Source: Kitagawia praeruptora (lineage: Eukaryota > Streptophyta > Magnoliopsida > Apiales > Apiaceae). From it: a stretch of DNA of 64,000 nucleotides. The DNA lies in NCBI GenBank assembly GCA_037693485.1, contig CM075346.1, forward strand, positions 60,197,001-60,261,000, given 5' to 3'. Position 1 is the stretch's first letter; each line of letters opens with the position of its first letter. Positions 1 to 9,950 of this stretch are shown piece after piece. Under the pieces are notes generated by a model. That model searched no databases. It saw only the letters and a program-made list of their open reading frames with translations, and had not been told where the DNA came from. Made by a program: the position numbers and the translations under genes.

Positions 1-1395
1 ATTCTTACAGGAAAATAGTGATGTGTTTGCTTGGACTGTCGCTGATATGCCAGGGATTGATCCCCAACTCATAACTCATAAGTTGAATGTTGATCCTGAT
101 CGGAAGAAGATAAAACAGAAGAAAAGAAATTTTGCACCTGAAAGGCAAGAGGCCATTAAGCAAGAGGTTGATAAGCTCTTAGAAGCTGGGTTCATTAAAG
201 AGATATAATTCCCTGAATGGTTAGCTAACCCTGTGATGGTCAAGAAGGCGAATGGGAAGTGGAGGATGTGTATAGATTTTACCAATCTGAATGACGCCTG
301 TCCTAAGGATTGTTGTCCTCTGCCAAGGATAGATATCTTGATAGATGCTATAGCTGGACATGAGATGCTGAGTTTCATGGACGGGTTCAGCGGTTACAAT
401 CAGATTAAAATGCACAAGGATGACATCCCAAAGGTATCTTTCATAACTGGCTTTGGTGTTTTCTGCTATCTTGTTATGGCTTTTAGACTAAAGAATGCAG
501 GAGCCATTTACCAACGACTGGTGAACAAGATATTCGCCCATCTGATTGGGAAAACCATGGAGGTCTATGTAGATGACATGCTAGTCAAGAGCCTGTGTAA
601 AACAGATCATGTCAAACACCTCAGAGAGGCATTCGAAGTGCTAAGGCACCATAAGATGATGTTGAATCCAGCCAAGTGTGCCTTTGGAGTTGGATCAGGA
701 AATCTTGGGATTGATGGTTTCGAAGAGAGGCACAGAGGCCAACCCCGACAAGATCAAAGCAATTCTGGACATGGAACCACCTCATTCCATAAGAGATGTG
801 CAAAAGCTAACGGGCCGAGTTGCAGCCCTGGGGAGATTCATCTCCAAATTTGGTGACAAATGCTTGCCTTTCTTTCAGGCATTGAAGAAGGTGAAAAATT
901 TTGAGTGGACTTCTGAGAACCAAGAGGCTTTCGAACAGCTGAAGAAGTATATGGCTGAAGCCCCACTATTGTCCAAGCCTATTCCTAGAGAAGTTCTTTA
1001 CTTATACCTGGCGGTATCCGAACAAGAATTGAGTGTTGTTCTTATCAGGGAAGAAAAGAAAATTCAGAAACCTATCTACTATGTGAGCAAGGTGTTGCAT
1101 GGGGCTGAGTTGAATTACTCACCCATTGAGAAGTTTGCTTTAGCATTAGTAACAGCCTCAAGGAAGTTGCGACCTTATTTTCAGGCATATAAGATTCAAG
1201 TCTTGACAGACCAGCAGTTGAGGAACATACTGCACAGCCCTAAGGCCAGTGGAAGGCTAATCAAGTGGGCAATTGAATTAGGAGAGTTTGATATCACATA
1301 CAAGCCTCGGACGGCCATTAAGGCTCAGGCATTGGCTGACTTCGTGGTTGAATGCACCATTAACAACCAAGAAGTCGGGGGGCAAGAGATGGTAA
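1..1395 (+). pseudogene. pol: Tat gypsy reverse transcriptase and first RNase H (broken)
   Basis: The RT copies element RNA into DNA. RT blocks are visible in order: the KANGKWRMCIDFTNLN region at about 240-290, FMDGFSGYNQI at about 375-410, a FRLKNAGAIYQRL block at about 480-520, and the catalytic YVDDMLVKS near 565-592. A TAA stop lies at 206-208. A frameshift near 705 moves the reading frame just after AKCAFGVGSG; the continuation (VSKRGTEANPDKI) is in the next frame. The gypsy RNase H follows at about 960-1350, ending with ALADFVVE. The breaks make it non-functional. Confidence 0.9.
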
Positions 1396-1440
1396 CTACC
1401 CCTGCGAAAGAACATAAGGATGAGGAACCTGTACCTGATC

Positions 1441-1859
1441 TGAAAGAGTATTGGGTGCTCTATTTTGATGGAGCATCAAAAACAAAGTCAAGTGGTGCAG
1501 GCATGGTTTTACAAAGCCCCGATGGGTTTATGGTTGAATATGCTTTGAAGTTAGACTTCCCAACGACCAACAATGAAGCTGAGTATGAAGCTCTGATAGC
1601 CGGATTGGGCTTAGCTAAAATCATGAGGGTCAAGAACCTCAAAGTTTGTGGAGACTCAAGGCTTGTGGTATCGCAAGTGAATGGTGAGTTTGAAGCTAAG
1701 GATAAAACTATGGCAAAATACCTGAGAGTCGTGAAAGCTGTTATGACTCAATTTGAAGAGTGCTATGTTGAGCACATCCCAAGAGAAGAAAACGTTAAAG
1801 CTGATGCCCTGTCCAAGTTTGCTTCTTCTGAGATAGAAAATTATGCAGGGAGTGTTTAG
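1441..1859 (+). pseudogene. Second, archaeal-type RNase H domain of the Tat pol
   Basis: A second RNase H fold follows the first within the same polyprotein. Recognisable pieces are YWVLYFDGASK (first catalytic Asp), NNEAEYEALIAGL (Glu), CGDSRLVVSQVNG (Asp) and EENVKADALSKFAS. A duplicated RNase H between RT/RNH and integrase is a known hallmark of the Tat lineage (Ogre, Retand and relatives). The reading frame ends in a TAG at 1857-1859, but in-frame homology continues beyond it, so this is a nonsense mutation rather than a natural end. Confidence 0.85.
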
Positions 1860-1898
1860 TTCCAGGTCTTAAAGGCCCCGACCATCAACTCAAAGTTA

Positions 1899-2837
1899 GT
1901 GGCACCAATTGATATAGGAGGCTGTTGGATAGATCCTATCAAGGCTCACCTTGAAACCGGATGGCTCCCTGACAATGCCTTGGAAGTACGGAAACTGTCA
2001 GTAAGAGCATTGAGATATGCCTTAATTGAAGGCATCCTTTACAAAAGGTCGTTTGTCATCTCATACTTGAAGTGTTTAAGGCCCCAGGAGGCAAAGGAAG
2101 CATTGGAGGAAGTTCATGGAGGGATCTGTGGGCAGCACTTGGGGGGCAGAGCCCTAGCTCACAAGATTACTCGTTTGGGATTCTATTGGCTAGAGATGTT
2201 GGCTGATGCTCAGGATTATGTTAAGAGGTGTGATAGATGCCAAAAGCATGCTCCCATTGTAAGGTAGCCGCCTGAGAGGTTAACATCAGTTAACTCTCCT
2301 ATTCCGTTTGCCATGTGGGGAATGGACATACTCGGTCCTTTCCCTGTAGCTTTAGCACAAAGGAAATTCTTGATAGTAGCCATTGATTACTTCACTAAGT
2401 GGATTGAGGCTAAACCTTTAGCCAAGATAACCACCAAACAAGTTGCCCATTTCTTTTGGGAAAACGTAATTTGCAGGTTTGGAATTCCCCGAATCCTTGT
2501 GACGGATAATGGGACACAATTCAACAATGAAGAGTTTAAGAAGTACTGTGAGGAAAATGCCATCGAGCTTCGTTTTACCTTAGTAGCACACCCGCAAGCT
2601 AATGGACGGACTGAGGTAGCCAATCGGATTATCCTTGATGGACTAAAGAAGAGGGTTGAACGTTCAAGAAATACTTGGGTGGATGAGTTACTGCCTATAC
2701 TTTGGGCGTATCGCACTACCTGCAAAGTAACAACTGGAGAAACCCCTTTCTTATTGGCTTATGGAGCCGAGGCAGTGGTGCCCTTAGAAATTATGCATGC
2801 TTCACCTCGAGTTGAAGCATATGAATCGGAGAGTAAT
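1899..2837 (+). pseudogene. Tat gypsy integrase, truncated and with internal stop
   Basis: Integrase inserts the cDNA into the genome. The zinc-binding HHCC region is at about 2110-2245, with the CDRCQK pair near 2228-2245. A TAG at 2265-2267 interrupts the frame. The catalytic core follows from about 2313: WGMDILGPF (first Asp), VTDNGTQFNNEEF (second Asp) and ANGRTEVANR (Glu). The C-terminal part ends at 2837 in a short run into foreign sequence, where the LTR of element G starts with TGATAG. The integrase C-terminus and the 3' LTR of H are absent. Confidence 0.88.
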
Positions 2838-3257
2838 TGATAGAGTGTATTTTATATATACTTTATAGGATTTTATTCCCGCATTTACGGTGCTTTTGTG
2901 AATAATCGTGTGGATTTAATTAGTTTTTGATGAGTTTGTCGCAGGAAATAAAGAATTACCAGGTTGGAAGGAGTTTAACGATTTTTAGTTGAAGAAATGT
3001 CGATTAAAGGTGTAGTTTTCGTCAATTTTTGGGAGTTGATTTATGATATGGAATGAAGAATGGAGGCTAATGTCAACTACCAAGAAGTATACAAGTCATT
3101 AGGGATTAAAGACGGAAGCTCATGCAAAAGGAACGGGAAGAAAAAGCTGAAAAATCGAAGAAAAATCAAATTTCGCAGATTGGGGCCGAGCTGAGAGCTC
3201 AACTGGCGCTCTCAGCCCCGTTTTGAGCAGATTGACACGAGGCTCTCAGCCTGAACC
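2838..3257 (+). mobile_element. Element G: LTR fragment related to the LTRs of element C
   Basis: This stretch begins TGATAGAGTG, like the TGATAAGTGG start of the B and C LTRs. From about 3050 to 3145 it matches the reverse complement of the C LTR (around 45,660-45,750 and 63,240-63,330) almost base for base, including GACGGAAGCTCATGC. Further on it carries its own short repeat, GCTCTCAGC, at about 3190-3250, where C carries CAGTCTG repeats. It is cut off at about 3257, where sequence of element A starts. No second LTR, PBS or target duplication is visible, so it is a truncated remnant. Confidence 0.75.
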
Positions 3258-3317
3258 GCGGGTTATCTTTGTCTCTTCCCCTTTTGTGCGGGTTATCTGT
3301 GTCTCTTCCCCTTTTGT
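3258..3317. repeat. 30-bp tandem duplication at the A truncation point
   Basis: Two adjacent 30-bp units (3258-3287 and 3288-3317) begin GCGGGTTATCT and differ by one base (TTTGTC versus TGTGTC). They lie exactly where ORF3 of element A loses similarity to its sister copy in element D. In the A reading frame this gives a repeated HKRGRD.DNP peptide. It is probably a by-product of the rearrangement that removed the rest of A. Confidence 0.8.
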
Positions 3318-4494
3318 GCAGTGTTCCTGGAATGGAACTCAAATCAGTAGTCACACCCTGTTGAGAGGATGTAACTAGAATTTGGCTTGTAGGTTCATTA
3401 ACAGTCTTTTGAGAGACTGAAATGTTGGTTGCACCTGCCTCACCTTCCTTATCCTTAGGGCTTCTTTGATGTTCACCCTGTCCCTCACCACTCACTACCA
3501 CCTTCACACTCCCCTCAAGAGTTTTGGTAGTTTTTGCAACAGGTGCCTTTTGAGAGACACCTGAGGTTTGTCTTTTAGATTGTGGTTTTGGAACTCTGGA
3601 TTTGGTCACTTTGGTAGGAGCCTGTTTGGTCACAGCCACAGACTCCATTGTGACACTAGAAGGCAAAGAAATTTGAGGGTTGGAGATAGGAGTTTCAGGG
3701 TTGGAAACAGTTACCTGAACAATTGGTAGATATACCAATTGTACTTCTGCATTTAGGTTCATTCGAATCAAATCACTTAAGACTCTCTTCTCCTGAACAA
3801 AACAATTGAACTTGCTATCCGGGTTAGCAATGGATAGCTCATTCTCAAATACATACAGTGCTAGGAGCATAAAAAATCTAGCAAAATAAACATTCTTGCT
3901 CCTAGTTTCCTTTTTACCTAATTTAGCTGCTATCTCATACATGACTAGTGTGCCAAAATTATAGAACTTATCAGTCAAAAGCATACATAGCATAACTAGC
4001 ATGGAGTTGGTAACAGCATCAAAGTTACTAATCTTGCCAGAAAAAGTTTTAATGAAGGCATCACAAAGATAACTCCATTCTTTAACCATACCTTTCCTAA
4101 CAATTTTCCCTAAGTTCTCAGTACTAAGGGTATAATTTATGGAATTAAGCATGGTAACAATTTCAGCATTACTGGGTACATTCAGACAGTTATTCTCAGG
4201 CAATTTTAAACAAGCAGTTAACACATCAGAATTAACTACATAATTTTTACCCTTCAAAGAAAAAGCAAGTGTACCGTCTGTGCCATTGTACTCAGCAGAT
4301 GCCCACACCTCTTCAATTACCTCATGGATTAGAGGAGTGGTGGGAGTCATAGCATATGACAGTTTGCATTTCTTCACGAAATTCATCATGGTGTGATATG
4401 CTTCTGGAGCGTTCACTGTATCAACAAAGGCCGCGAAATTGTTCTTCTCATAGGTAAACCCGGTGGAAGACATCATCTTAACAATAGGCGCCAT
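3258..4494 (-). pseudogene. Element A ORF3, 3'-truncated
   Basis: The start codon is at 4494 and the first about 400 codons align closely with ORF3 of element D (start 54,566), with few substitutions. The frame then runs through the 30-bp duplication at 3258-3317 into LTR fragment G and stops at 3199. The conserved N-terminal domain (about residues 20-240) contains the IHEVIEE, LAFSLKGKNYVVNSDVL and VKEWSYLCDAFIKTFSGK blocks also seen in D and, diverged, in F. The following part is Ser/Thr/Pro/Lys-rich. Function is unknown; it resembles the plant-transposon-associated ORFs often found downstream of pol in SIRE-like elements. Confidence 0.8.
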
Positions 4495-4603
4495 TGAAGT
4501 GTTTGAACTTTTGTTGCAGAAAGAGATTTAGTGAAGAAGATGCAGTTAACTAATGAGATTCTTGAAAATGAATAAAGGTGAGATGTGAGGGCACAAAACA
4601 GCC

Positions 4604-4610
4604 TTTTATA
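4604..4610 (-). promoter_or_regulatory. TATA box candidate upstream of ORF3 in element A
   Basis: Read on the minus strand it is ATATAAAAGGC, about 110 nt before the ORF3 start at 4494. The same site exists in element D at 54,676-54,684. Position and sequence fit a plant TATA box, which would give ORF3 its own promoter. No transcript data are available here. Confidence 0.45.
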
Positions 4611-4726
4611 TTTTCCAAGAATTAAAAATGAAATAATTAAAAGTAATTACCCCATTGGACAAAAGTAACTGTCAGATAATAAATGAAAAGAAAAGAAGTA
4701 CAGCCGTGACTAATTATACACGTTTA

Positions 4727-4886
4727 CCAACGGCTATAAAGAGAAATATGTATATCAACGGATAAAGATTGGACGGTTGAGAAAACAGTTTATCCATCGA
4801 TGACGTGGACAACCTGTTATCCGTTGACATACGAAAATCTAGTAATGTGTTTATACTACCAACGGATAAAAGGATATCCGTTGATA
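4727..4886. repeat. CCGTTGAT/CAACGGAT decamer cluster, pol-ORF3 spacer of A
   Basis: Copies and near copies of TCAACGGATA and its complement sit at about 4729, 4753, 4795 (variant), 4819, 4860 and 4875, in both orientations. The last two form a hairpin (CAACGGATA, 5 nt, TATCCGTTG). The cluster is upstream of the TATA candidate at 4604-4610 in the direction of ORF3 transcription. Confidence 0.85.
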
Positions 4887-5003
4887 AGCAAATTTTGCCT
4901 TAAACAAAATTTCTGTTAAGAGTTATTCTGAGAGTTTTTAATTCCCAAGTAAGTCAAAACACATTTCTAGCTGCAATACAGTATTATTAGATACCACTAG
5001 GAA

Positions 5004-8000
5004 TTATGAAAAATTAAGCATACCTAGTTCACCTACCAACCTTGTGAATGAAGATTCATCAAGAGGCTTGGTGAAGATATCTGCAAGCTGCATTTCACTT
5101 GGCACAAAGTGCATTTCTACTGTACCATTCATCACATGCTCTCTAATGAAGTGGTATTTGATGTCAATATGCTTGGTTCTCGAATGTTGCACTGGATTCT
5201 CTGTGATGGCAATAGCACTAGTGTTGTCACAGAAAATTGGAATCTTCTCAACTTTTAGACCATAGTCAATAAGTTGATTTTTCATCCAAAGAATCTGTGC
5301 ACAACAACTTCCAGCTGCAATGTACTCAGCTTCGGCTGTAGAAGTGGAGACTAAGTTCTGTTTCTTACTGAACCATGACACAAGCCTGTTCCCTAGAAAT
5401 TGACAGGAGCCTGTAGTACTTTTCCTATCAATTCTGCAACCTGCATAGTCTGCATCTGAATAGCCAATTAGATCAAAACCAAAATCTCTTGGGTACCAAA
5501 TGCCAAGGTTTGGTGTTCCCTTGAGATACCTGAAAATTTTCTTAATAGCAATCAAGTGAGACTCTCTAGGGTCAGCTTGAAATCTAGCACAAAGACATGT
5601 GGAAAACATTATATCAGGTCTACTAGCTGTTAGATATAGAAGTGAGCCTACCATGCCTCTATAGCTTGAGATGTCCACTGATTTTTCCTTAGTATTCAGC
5701 TCAAGCTTAGTTGCAGTGGCCATAGGTGTTTTTGCAGAGGCACAATCCATTAAGTCAAATTTCTTTAAGAGATCATAAATATATTTTGTTTGACTTATGA
5801 AAATTCCCTCATTAACTTGCTTTACTTGTAAACGAAGAAAGTAAGTTAATTCACCCATCATGCTCATTTCATACCTACTTTGCATAAGTTTGGCAAACCT
5901 TTTGCAAAGCTTCTCATCTGTAGACCCAAAAATAATATCATCTACATAGATTTGAACAAGTATTGAAGAACCATTGACATTTCTATGAAATAAGGTTTTA
6001 TTTATTGTACCTCTAGTGAAGTGATTCTCCAAAAGAAATTGAGATAAAGTGTCATACCAGGCTCTTGGTGCTTGCTTCAAACCATAAAGTGCTTTCAAGA
6101 GAAGATATACATAATCTGGAAATTCTGGATCTTCAAAGCCAGGAGGTTGATGGACATATACCTCTTCTTCCAGTTCCCCATTTAGAAAGGCACTTTTAAC
6201 ATCCATCTGATAGACTTTGAAGTTGGCATGTGCTGCATAGGCTAGGAAAATTCTGATGGCCTCAAGTCTTGCCACTGGAGCAAAAGTTTCATCAAAATCT
6301 ATTCCTTCTTCTTGAGAATAGCCCTTTGCCACTAATCTAGCTTTATTCCTCACAATTATGCCATTTTCATCAGTCTTATTCTTGAGAACCCATTTGGTAC
6401 CTATGATACCTCTATCATCAGGTTTGGGCACAAGCTTCCATACTTTATTTCTCTCAAATTGGTTTAGCTCTTCTTGCATTGCTAAGACCCAATCTGGATC
6501 TAGAAGGGCATCTTCCACTTTCTTAGGTTCCTCTTGAGACAGGAAACTACTGTATAGACATTCTTCTTGTGTGGCCCTCCTAGTTTGGACTCTTGAGTTT
6601 GAGTCACCAATGATTAACTCAAAAGGATGATCTCTGGTCCATTTTCTTGATGGTGGAAGGTTTGATCTAGATGAGGTTGCTTCATCTACGTGAGCATGAT
6701 CTTGTTGATTGATCATTGAGTTTTGACTTTGAGAAACTCCCCCTGAGTTTGTTATCCTTGAGGAGTTATGAAGTTGACTGTCAACAGATGCATCATTTTG
6801 TCTATCAACGGATGCTCCATTTTGCCTGTCGACGGATACATGAGAATGCTTGTCAACGGATGCATCTGATGATCTAGTATGACTGTCAACGGATGCTTCA
6901 TTTCCAGTGTTAGCATCACTTCTAGTTGGACTAACAACTCTGGGTGAATTTCCAAGGCCATGATCTTCATTTTCCTCATCATCATCAATGTACATTCTTC
7001 CTTCTACCTCATTCTCAAATCTCAACTTTTCATGGAAGCCTTCATCATTTAGTCCTAGAATCTTTTGATCATCAAACACAACATGTACAGATTCCATAAC
7101 AATGTTGGTTCTTAGATTGTAGGCTCTATAGGCTTTCACTGCTGCATATCCAACAAAGATAGCTTCATCTGCCTTTGCTTCAAATTTGCCCAAGTTATCT
7201 CCATGATTTCTTAGCACAAAACACTTACATCCAAAGACATGAAGAAAAGCTAACGTTGGTTTCTTGTTGGTGAATAATTGATAAGGAGTCATTCCTCTAG
7301 CTTGATTGATCAAGCAAATATTCTGAGTGAAGCAGGCAGTGTTGACAGCTTCAGCCCAGAAATATGTTGGCAATCTTGATTCACTTAACATTGTTCTAGC
7401 TGCTTCAATGAGAGTTCTGTTTTTCCTTTCAACAACCCCATTTTGTTGAGGTGTTCTAGCAGCAGAAAACTCATGGACAATTCCATTCTCTTCACAGAAA
7501 ATCTTCATTGTGGAATTTTTGAATTCAGTGCCATTGTCACTCCTGATTCTTTGTACTTTTACTTTAGAACCATTGTTTACTAGTCTGAGATGATTGATGA
7601 TGATTTCACTTGCACAATCTTTGGAGTGCAGAAAGAAGGTCCATGAAAACTTAGAAAAATCATCTACAATCACCAGGAAGTATTTCTTCTTTGAAATGGA
7701 CATGACATTTACTGGACCAAATAAGTCCATATGCAGCAATTGAAGGGGCTTAACAATGGATGACTCTGTCTTGCTCTTGAAGGATGATTTCTTTTGCTTC
7801 CCTAATTGGCAGGCATCACACAATCCATCCTTGATAAACTCCAATTGAGGGATTCCTCTAGCAAGATCCTTTCTTACCAAATCATTCATAACTTTAAAAT
7901 TCAAATGAGACAGCTTTTTATGCCATAGCCAACTCTCATCCTTGCTTGCTTTGCTGAAGAGACAAGTAATGGATTCTGAGCATACTGAGTTGAAATCAGC

Positions 8001-8384
8001 TATGTAAACATTTCCTTTTCTAAAGCCTGTCAGAACCACATTGTTGTTTTCCTTGGTAGAAACAACACAGGCTTCTTTAGTGAACTTTACTTCATAGTCT
8101 TTGTCACAAATCTGACTGACACTCAGCAAATTGTGCTTCAAACCTTCAACTAAAGCCACTTCTTCAATGATGACATTGTCCTTTGTAATCAAGCCATATC
8201 CCTTAATATATCCTTTGCTGTCATCTCCAAAGGTAATTCTAGGGCCAGCTTCCTCCTTGAACTCTGTGAGCAGGGTTGAATCTCCTGTCATATGCCTAGA
8301 ACATCCACTGTCTAGGTACCATAGATTCCTCTTATTTCCCTGCACACAATCCAAAATACAAATCAAGTTGATTTTGGTACCCAA
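5004..8384 (-). CDS. pol: Element A pol: copia protease-integrase-RT-RNase H polyprotein
   Basis: This is an uninterrupted 1126-codon frame, the same length as in element D. Order along the protein: aspartic protease (WYLDSGCSRHMTGD, about residues 22-35), GAG-pre-integrase zinc region (WLWHKKLSHLNF ... CDACQLGK, about 150-200), integrase (LLHMDLFGPV, IRSDNGTEF, QQNGVVERKNR, about 215-325), a hypervariable linker with repeated ASVD peptides (about 490-535), RT (IYVDDIIFGST, about 810-820) and RNase H (GYSDADYAG ... STAEAEYIAAG ... CDNTSAI). Integrase before RT is copia order. The frame has no ATG at its start: it overlaps the end of gag in the -1 frame, so it is probably made as a gag-pol fusion. 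It is open but stranded, since gag, LTR and 3' end of this copy are broken. Confidence 0.93.
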   Translation of the reverse strand: MGTKINLICILDCVQGNKRNLWYLDSGCSRHMTGDSTLLTEFKEEAGPRITFGDDSKGYIKGYGLITKDNVIIEEVALVEGLKHNLLSVSQICDKDYEVKFTKEACVVSTKENNNVVLTGFRKGNVYIADFNSVCSESITCLFSKASKDESWLWHKKLSHLNFKVMNDLVRKDLARGIPQLEFIKDGLCDACQLGKQKKSSFKSKTESSIVKPLQLLHMDLFGPVNVMSISKKKYFLVIVDDFSKFSWTFFLHSKDCASEIIINHLRLVNNGSKVKVQRIRSDNGTEFKNSTMKIFCEENGIVHEFSAARTPQQNGVVERKNRTLIEAARTMLSESRLPTYFWAEAVNTACFTQNICLINQARGMTPYQLFTNKKPTLAFLHVFGCKCFVLRNHGDNLGKFEAKADEAIFVGYAAVKAYRAYNLRTNIVMESVHVVFDDQKILGLNDEGFHEKLRFENEVEGRMYIDDDEENEDHGLGNSPRVVSPTRSDANTGNEASVDSHTRSSDASVDKHSHVSVDRQNGASVDRQNDASVDSQLHNSSRITNSGGVSQSQNSMINQQDHAHVDEATSSRSNLPPSRKWTRDHPFELIIGDSNSRVQTRRATQEECLYSSFLSQEEPKKVEDALLDPDWVLAMQEELNQFERNKVWKLVPKPDDRGIIGTKWVLKNKTDENGIIVRNKARLVAKGYSQEEGIDFDETFAPVARLEAIRIFLAYAAHANFKVYQMDVKSAFLNGELEEEVYVHQPPGFEDPEFPDYVYLLLKALYGLKQAPRAWYDTLSQFLLENHFTRGTINKTLFHRNVNGSSILVQIYVDDIIFGSTDEKLCKRFAKLMQSRYEMSMMGELTYFLRLQVKQVNEGIFISQTKYIYDLLKKFDLMDCASAKTPMATATKLELNTKEKSVDISSYRGMVGSLLYLTASRPDIMFSTCLCARFQADPRESHLIAIKKIFRYLKGTPNLGIWYPRDFGFDLIGYSDADYAGCRIDRKSTTGSCQFLGNRLVSWFSKKQNLVSTSTAEAEYIAAGSCCAQILWMKNQLIDYGLKVEKIPIFCDNTSAIAITENPVQHSRTKHIDIKYHFIREHVMNGTVEMHFVPSEMQLADIFTKPLDESSFTRLVGELGMLNFS

Positions 8385-9945
8385 GTTTCCTTGGGTCCTT
8401 TCTTGTTAGCCTTTGGTTTTACACTATTAGCAATCTTCACTTTGGGTGTAGATGCTTGAGTGATAGGTTTTGACAGATGCTCATTTGCATAAATATTTGA
8501 TGCATGCATTTGTGAAAAATTGGCATACATATTATCCATGCTAGGAATGCTCCATGACTTTTGTGGCATATTCACAGATTGAAAATAAGGATTAGGCACA
8601 TATGGCATGTTCACATATGGATTTGAAAAAATAGCATTCTGATACAAACCAGGCATTGCAGGCATACTTGGCATAGATTGAGGTACATGAACAGGAGTCC
8701 TTTTAACAGACTTGCAATTAGAAGATAGGTGATTGACACTATTGCAATTACCACAAGTTTTCCTAGGAGCAAACTTGTCAAGAGAATAATTGTTTTTCTT
8801 GTTAATGCCTATCTTACCATTTCTGTTCTTTTTCTTTTTACCCTCAGTCTCTACCTTTTCATTAACTGATTTACCAACAGCCTTTTTGTTAAGTAAATCA
8901 CCTGCCTTAGCCTTCTCACTTGATTTGGCTTGGCTACTTTCACCAGAAACAAAGTTCTTGGCTACTGGACCATACTGATCATTCAGTTTCTTGAGTTCCT
9001 TCTTACTAACAGACTTTTTGTTAGTCGACGGATACCTCTCATCCGTTGATGGTTCATCTGTCAACGGATGATCACTATCCGTTGATTCACAAATAGTCTC
9101 TAGATCCTCAAGGCAAGGTTCTAGCTCCTTTTTCTTTTGAGTCCAGGTATCCCTCACAAATGATTCTATTCCCTGGACTTCTATTATGTTTTGATAAATA
9201 TTTCTACAACTTTGAAATTTAGCAATTATCCCTTGTTCTTTTTCAAGCTGGTTTCTTAAAATCAGTTCTCTTTTTAACACAGCTTCAAGTTCACTTTTAG
9301 CATCATTGCAATCAACTCTCATTTTCTCAAATTCTAGAAATTGAACTTCTAGAACTGCATTTTTATCACTTAAGAACTGATTAGTTTCTTTAATCCTATT
9401 GTTCTCTTTAGTAAGTGATTTAAGAGTAACACTCAAGTGATATAGTTCAGTAGACATTTCATCTATAACACTATTGCAGTCCTCTTTGGTGAGCTCAGAG
9501 AGATTAGTAGAATATACCTGATTGCTAGCTGAACTTGCTTCCTGATCAGAATCAGCCATTAATGCAAGGTTGACAAACTCAGCATCATCATCAGAATGAT
9601 TTCCATCAGTAGCCCAGTCATACTCTTGGGTCATGAATGCCTTTCCTTTATGTCTGAGAAGATCAAAATATTTCTTCTTGTAGTCAACAGTTTCAGTTGG
9701 CTTTCCCTTGTTCTCAGATCTAGGCTTCCTGCATTCACTTATCATATGACCAGCAATTCCACAATTGTAGCATTTAATTATGGATTTATCCACAAAATTG
9801 CTTATAGAAAAATCCTTGTTAAATGGCTTGGCCACCCCAGAGTTTCTTCTGAATTTTAGCTTAGAGAATCTCCTAGATAGAAAGGCTAAATGCTCATCTA
9901 TCTCATCCAATTCATCCTGCTGTAGGACACTCATTTCTTCAGACA
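8363..9945 (-). pseudogene. gag: Element A gag, 3' two thirds (interrupted by element B)
   Basis: Gag packages element RNA. This part holds a CCHC zinc knuckle (CYNCGIAGHMISEC, near 9,740-9,780), a long coiled-coil-like region (about 8,960-9,480), the decamer-encoded STD/HPLT peptide (9,026-9,085), a Lys-rich stretch, a second knuckle (CGNCNSVNHLSSNC, near 8,720-8,760) and a Met/Pro/Asn/Tyr-rich tail. The open frame appears to start at 9982, but those codons come from the LTR of element B, inserted after codon KVSEEM. The N-terminal third is at 16,194-17,010. The end overlaps pol by 22 nt in a different frame. Confidence 0.88.
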
Positions 9946-9950
9946 CCTTT
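9946..9950. repeat. Target site duplication (left) of element B, CCTTT
   Basis: CCTTT directly before the TGATAAG start of B is repeated at 16,194-16,198 directly after its ACA end. The uninterrupted gag of element D reads through this point with a single copy. Confidence 0.9.

Larger units (their letters stand above)
1..2837 (+). mobile_element. Element H: Ty3/gypsy retrotransposon (Tat lineage) pol remnant
   Basis: This is the 3' part of a gypsy pol gene running off the left edge of the window. Domain order is reverse transcriptase, RNase H, a second RNase H and integrase, which is gypsy order. The second RNase H and the RT core YVDDMLVKS are typical of the Tat lineage. Coding is broken by in-frame stops at 206-208, 1857-1859 and 2265-2267 and by one frameshift near 705. 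The integrase stops abruptly at 2837, where an LTR (element G) begins, so G appears to have inserted into H. No LTR of H is visible. It is a dead copy. Confidence 0.9.
3258..9950 (-). mobile_element. Element A, main part: truncated SIRE-like Ty1/copia element
   Basis: This is a minus-strand copia element of the same family as the complete element D. It contains, in transcription order, the 3' two thirds of gag, an open 1126-codon pol, a spacer with a TATA box and decamer cluster, and the 5' part of ORF3. It lacks the rest of ORF3, ORF4, ORF5 and the 3' LTR, which are lost at 3258. Its gag continues at 16,194 on the far side of inserted element B, and the LTR follows to about 17,830. The extra ORF after pol, the tRNA-Met PBS and the RT block IYVDDIIFGST place it in the SIRE/Maximus group. 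Confidence 0.9.

Noticed and set aside
8363..8410. Programmed -1 slippery site at the gag-pol overlap
   Set aside because: I looked for X-XXY-YYZ in the gag phase in A, D and F and found none; only the frame relationship is reported.
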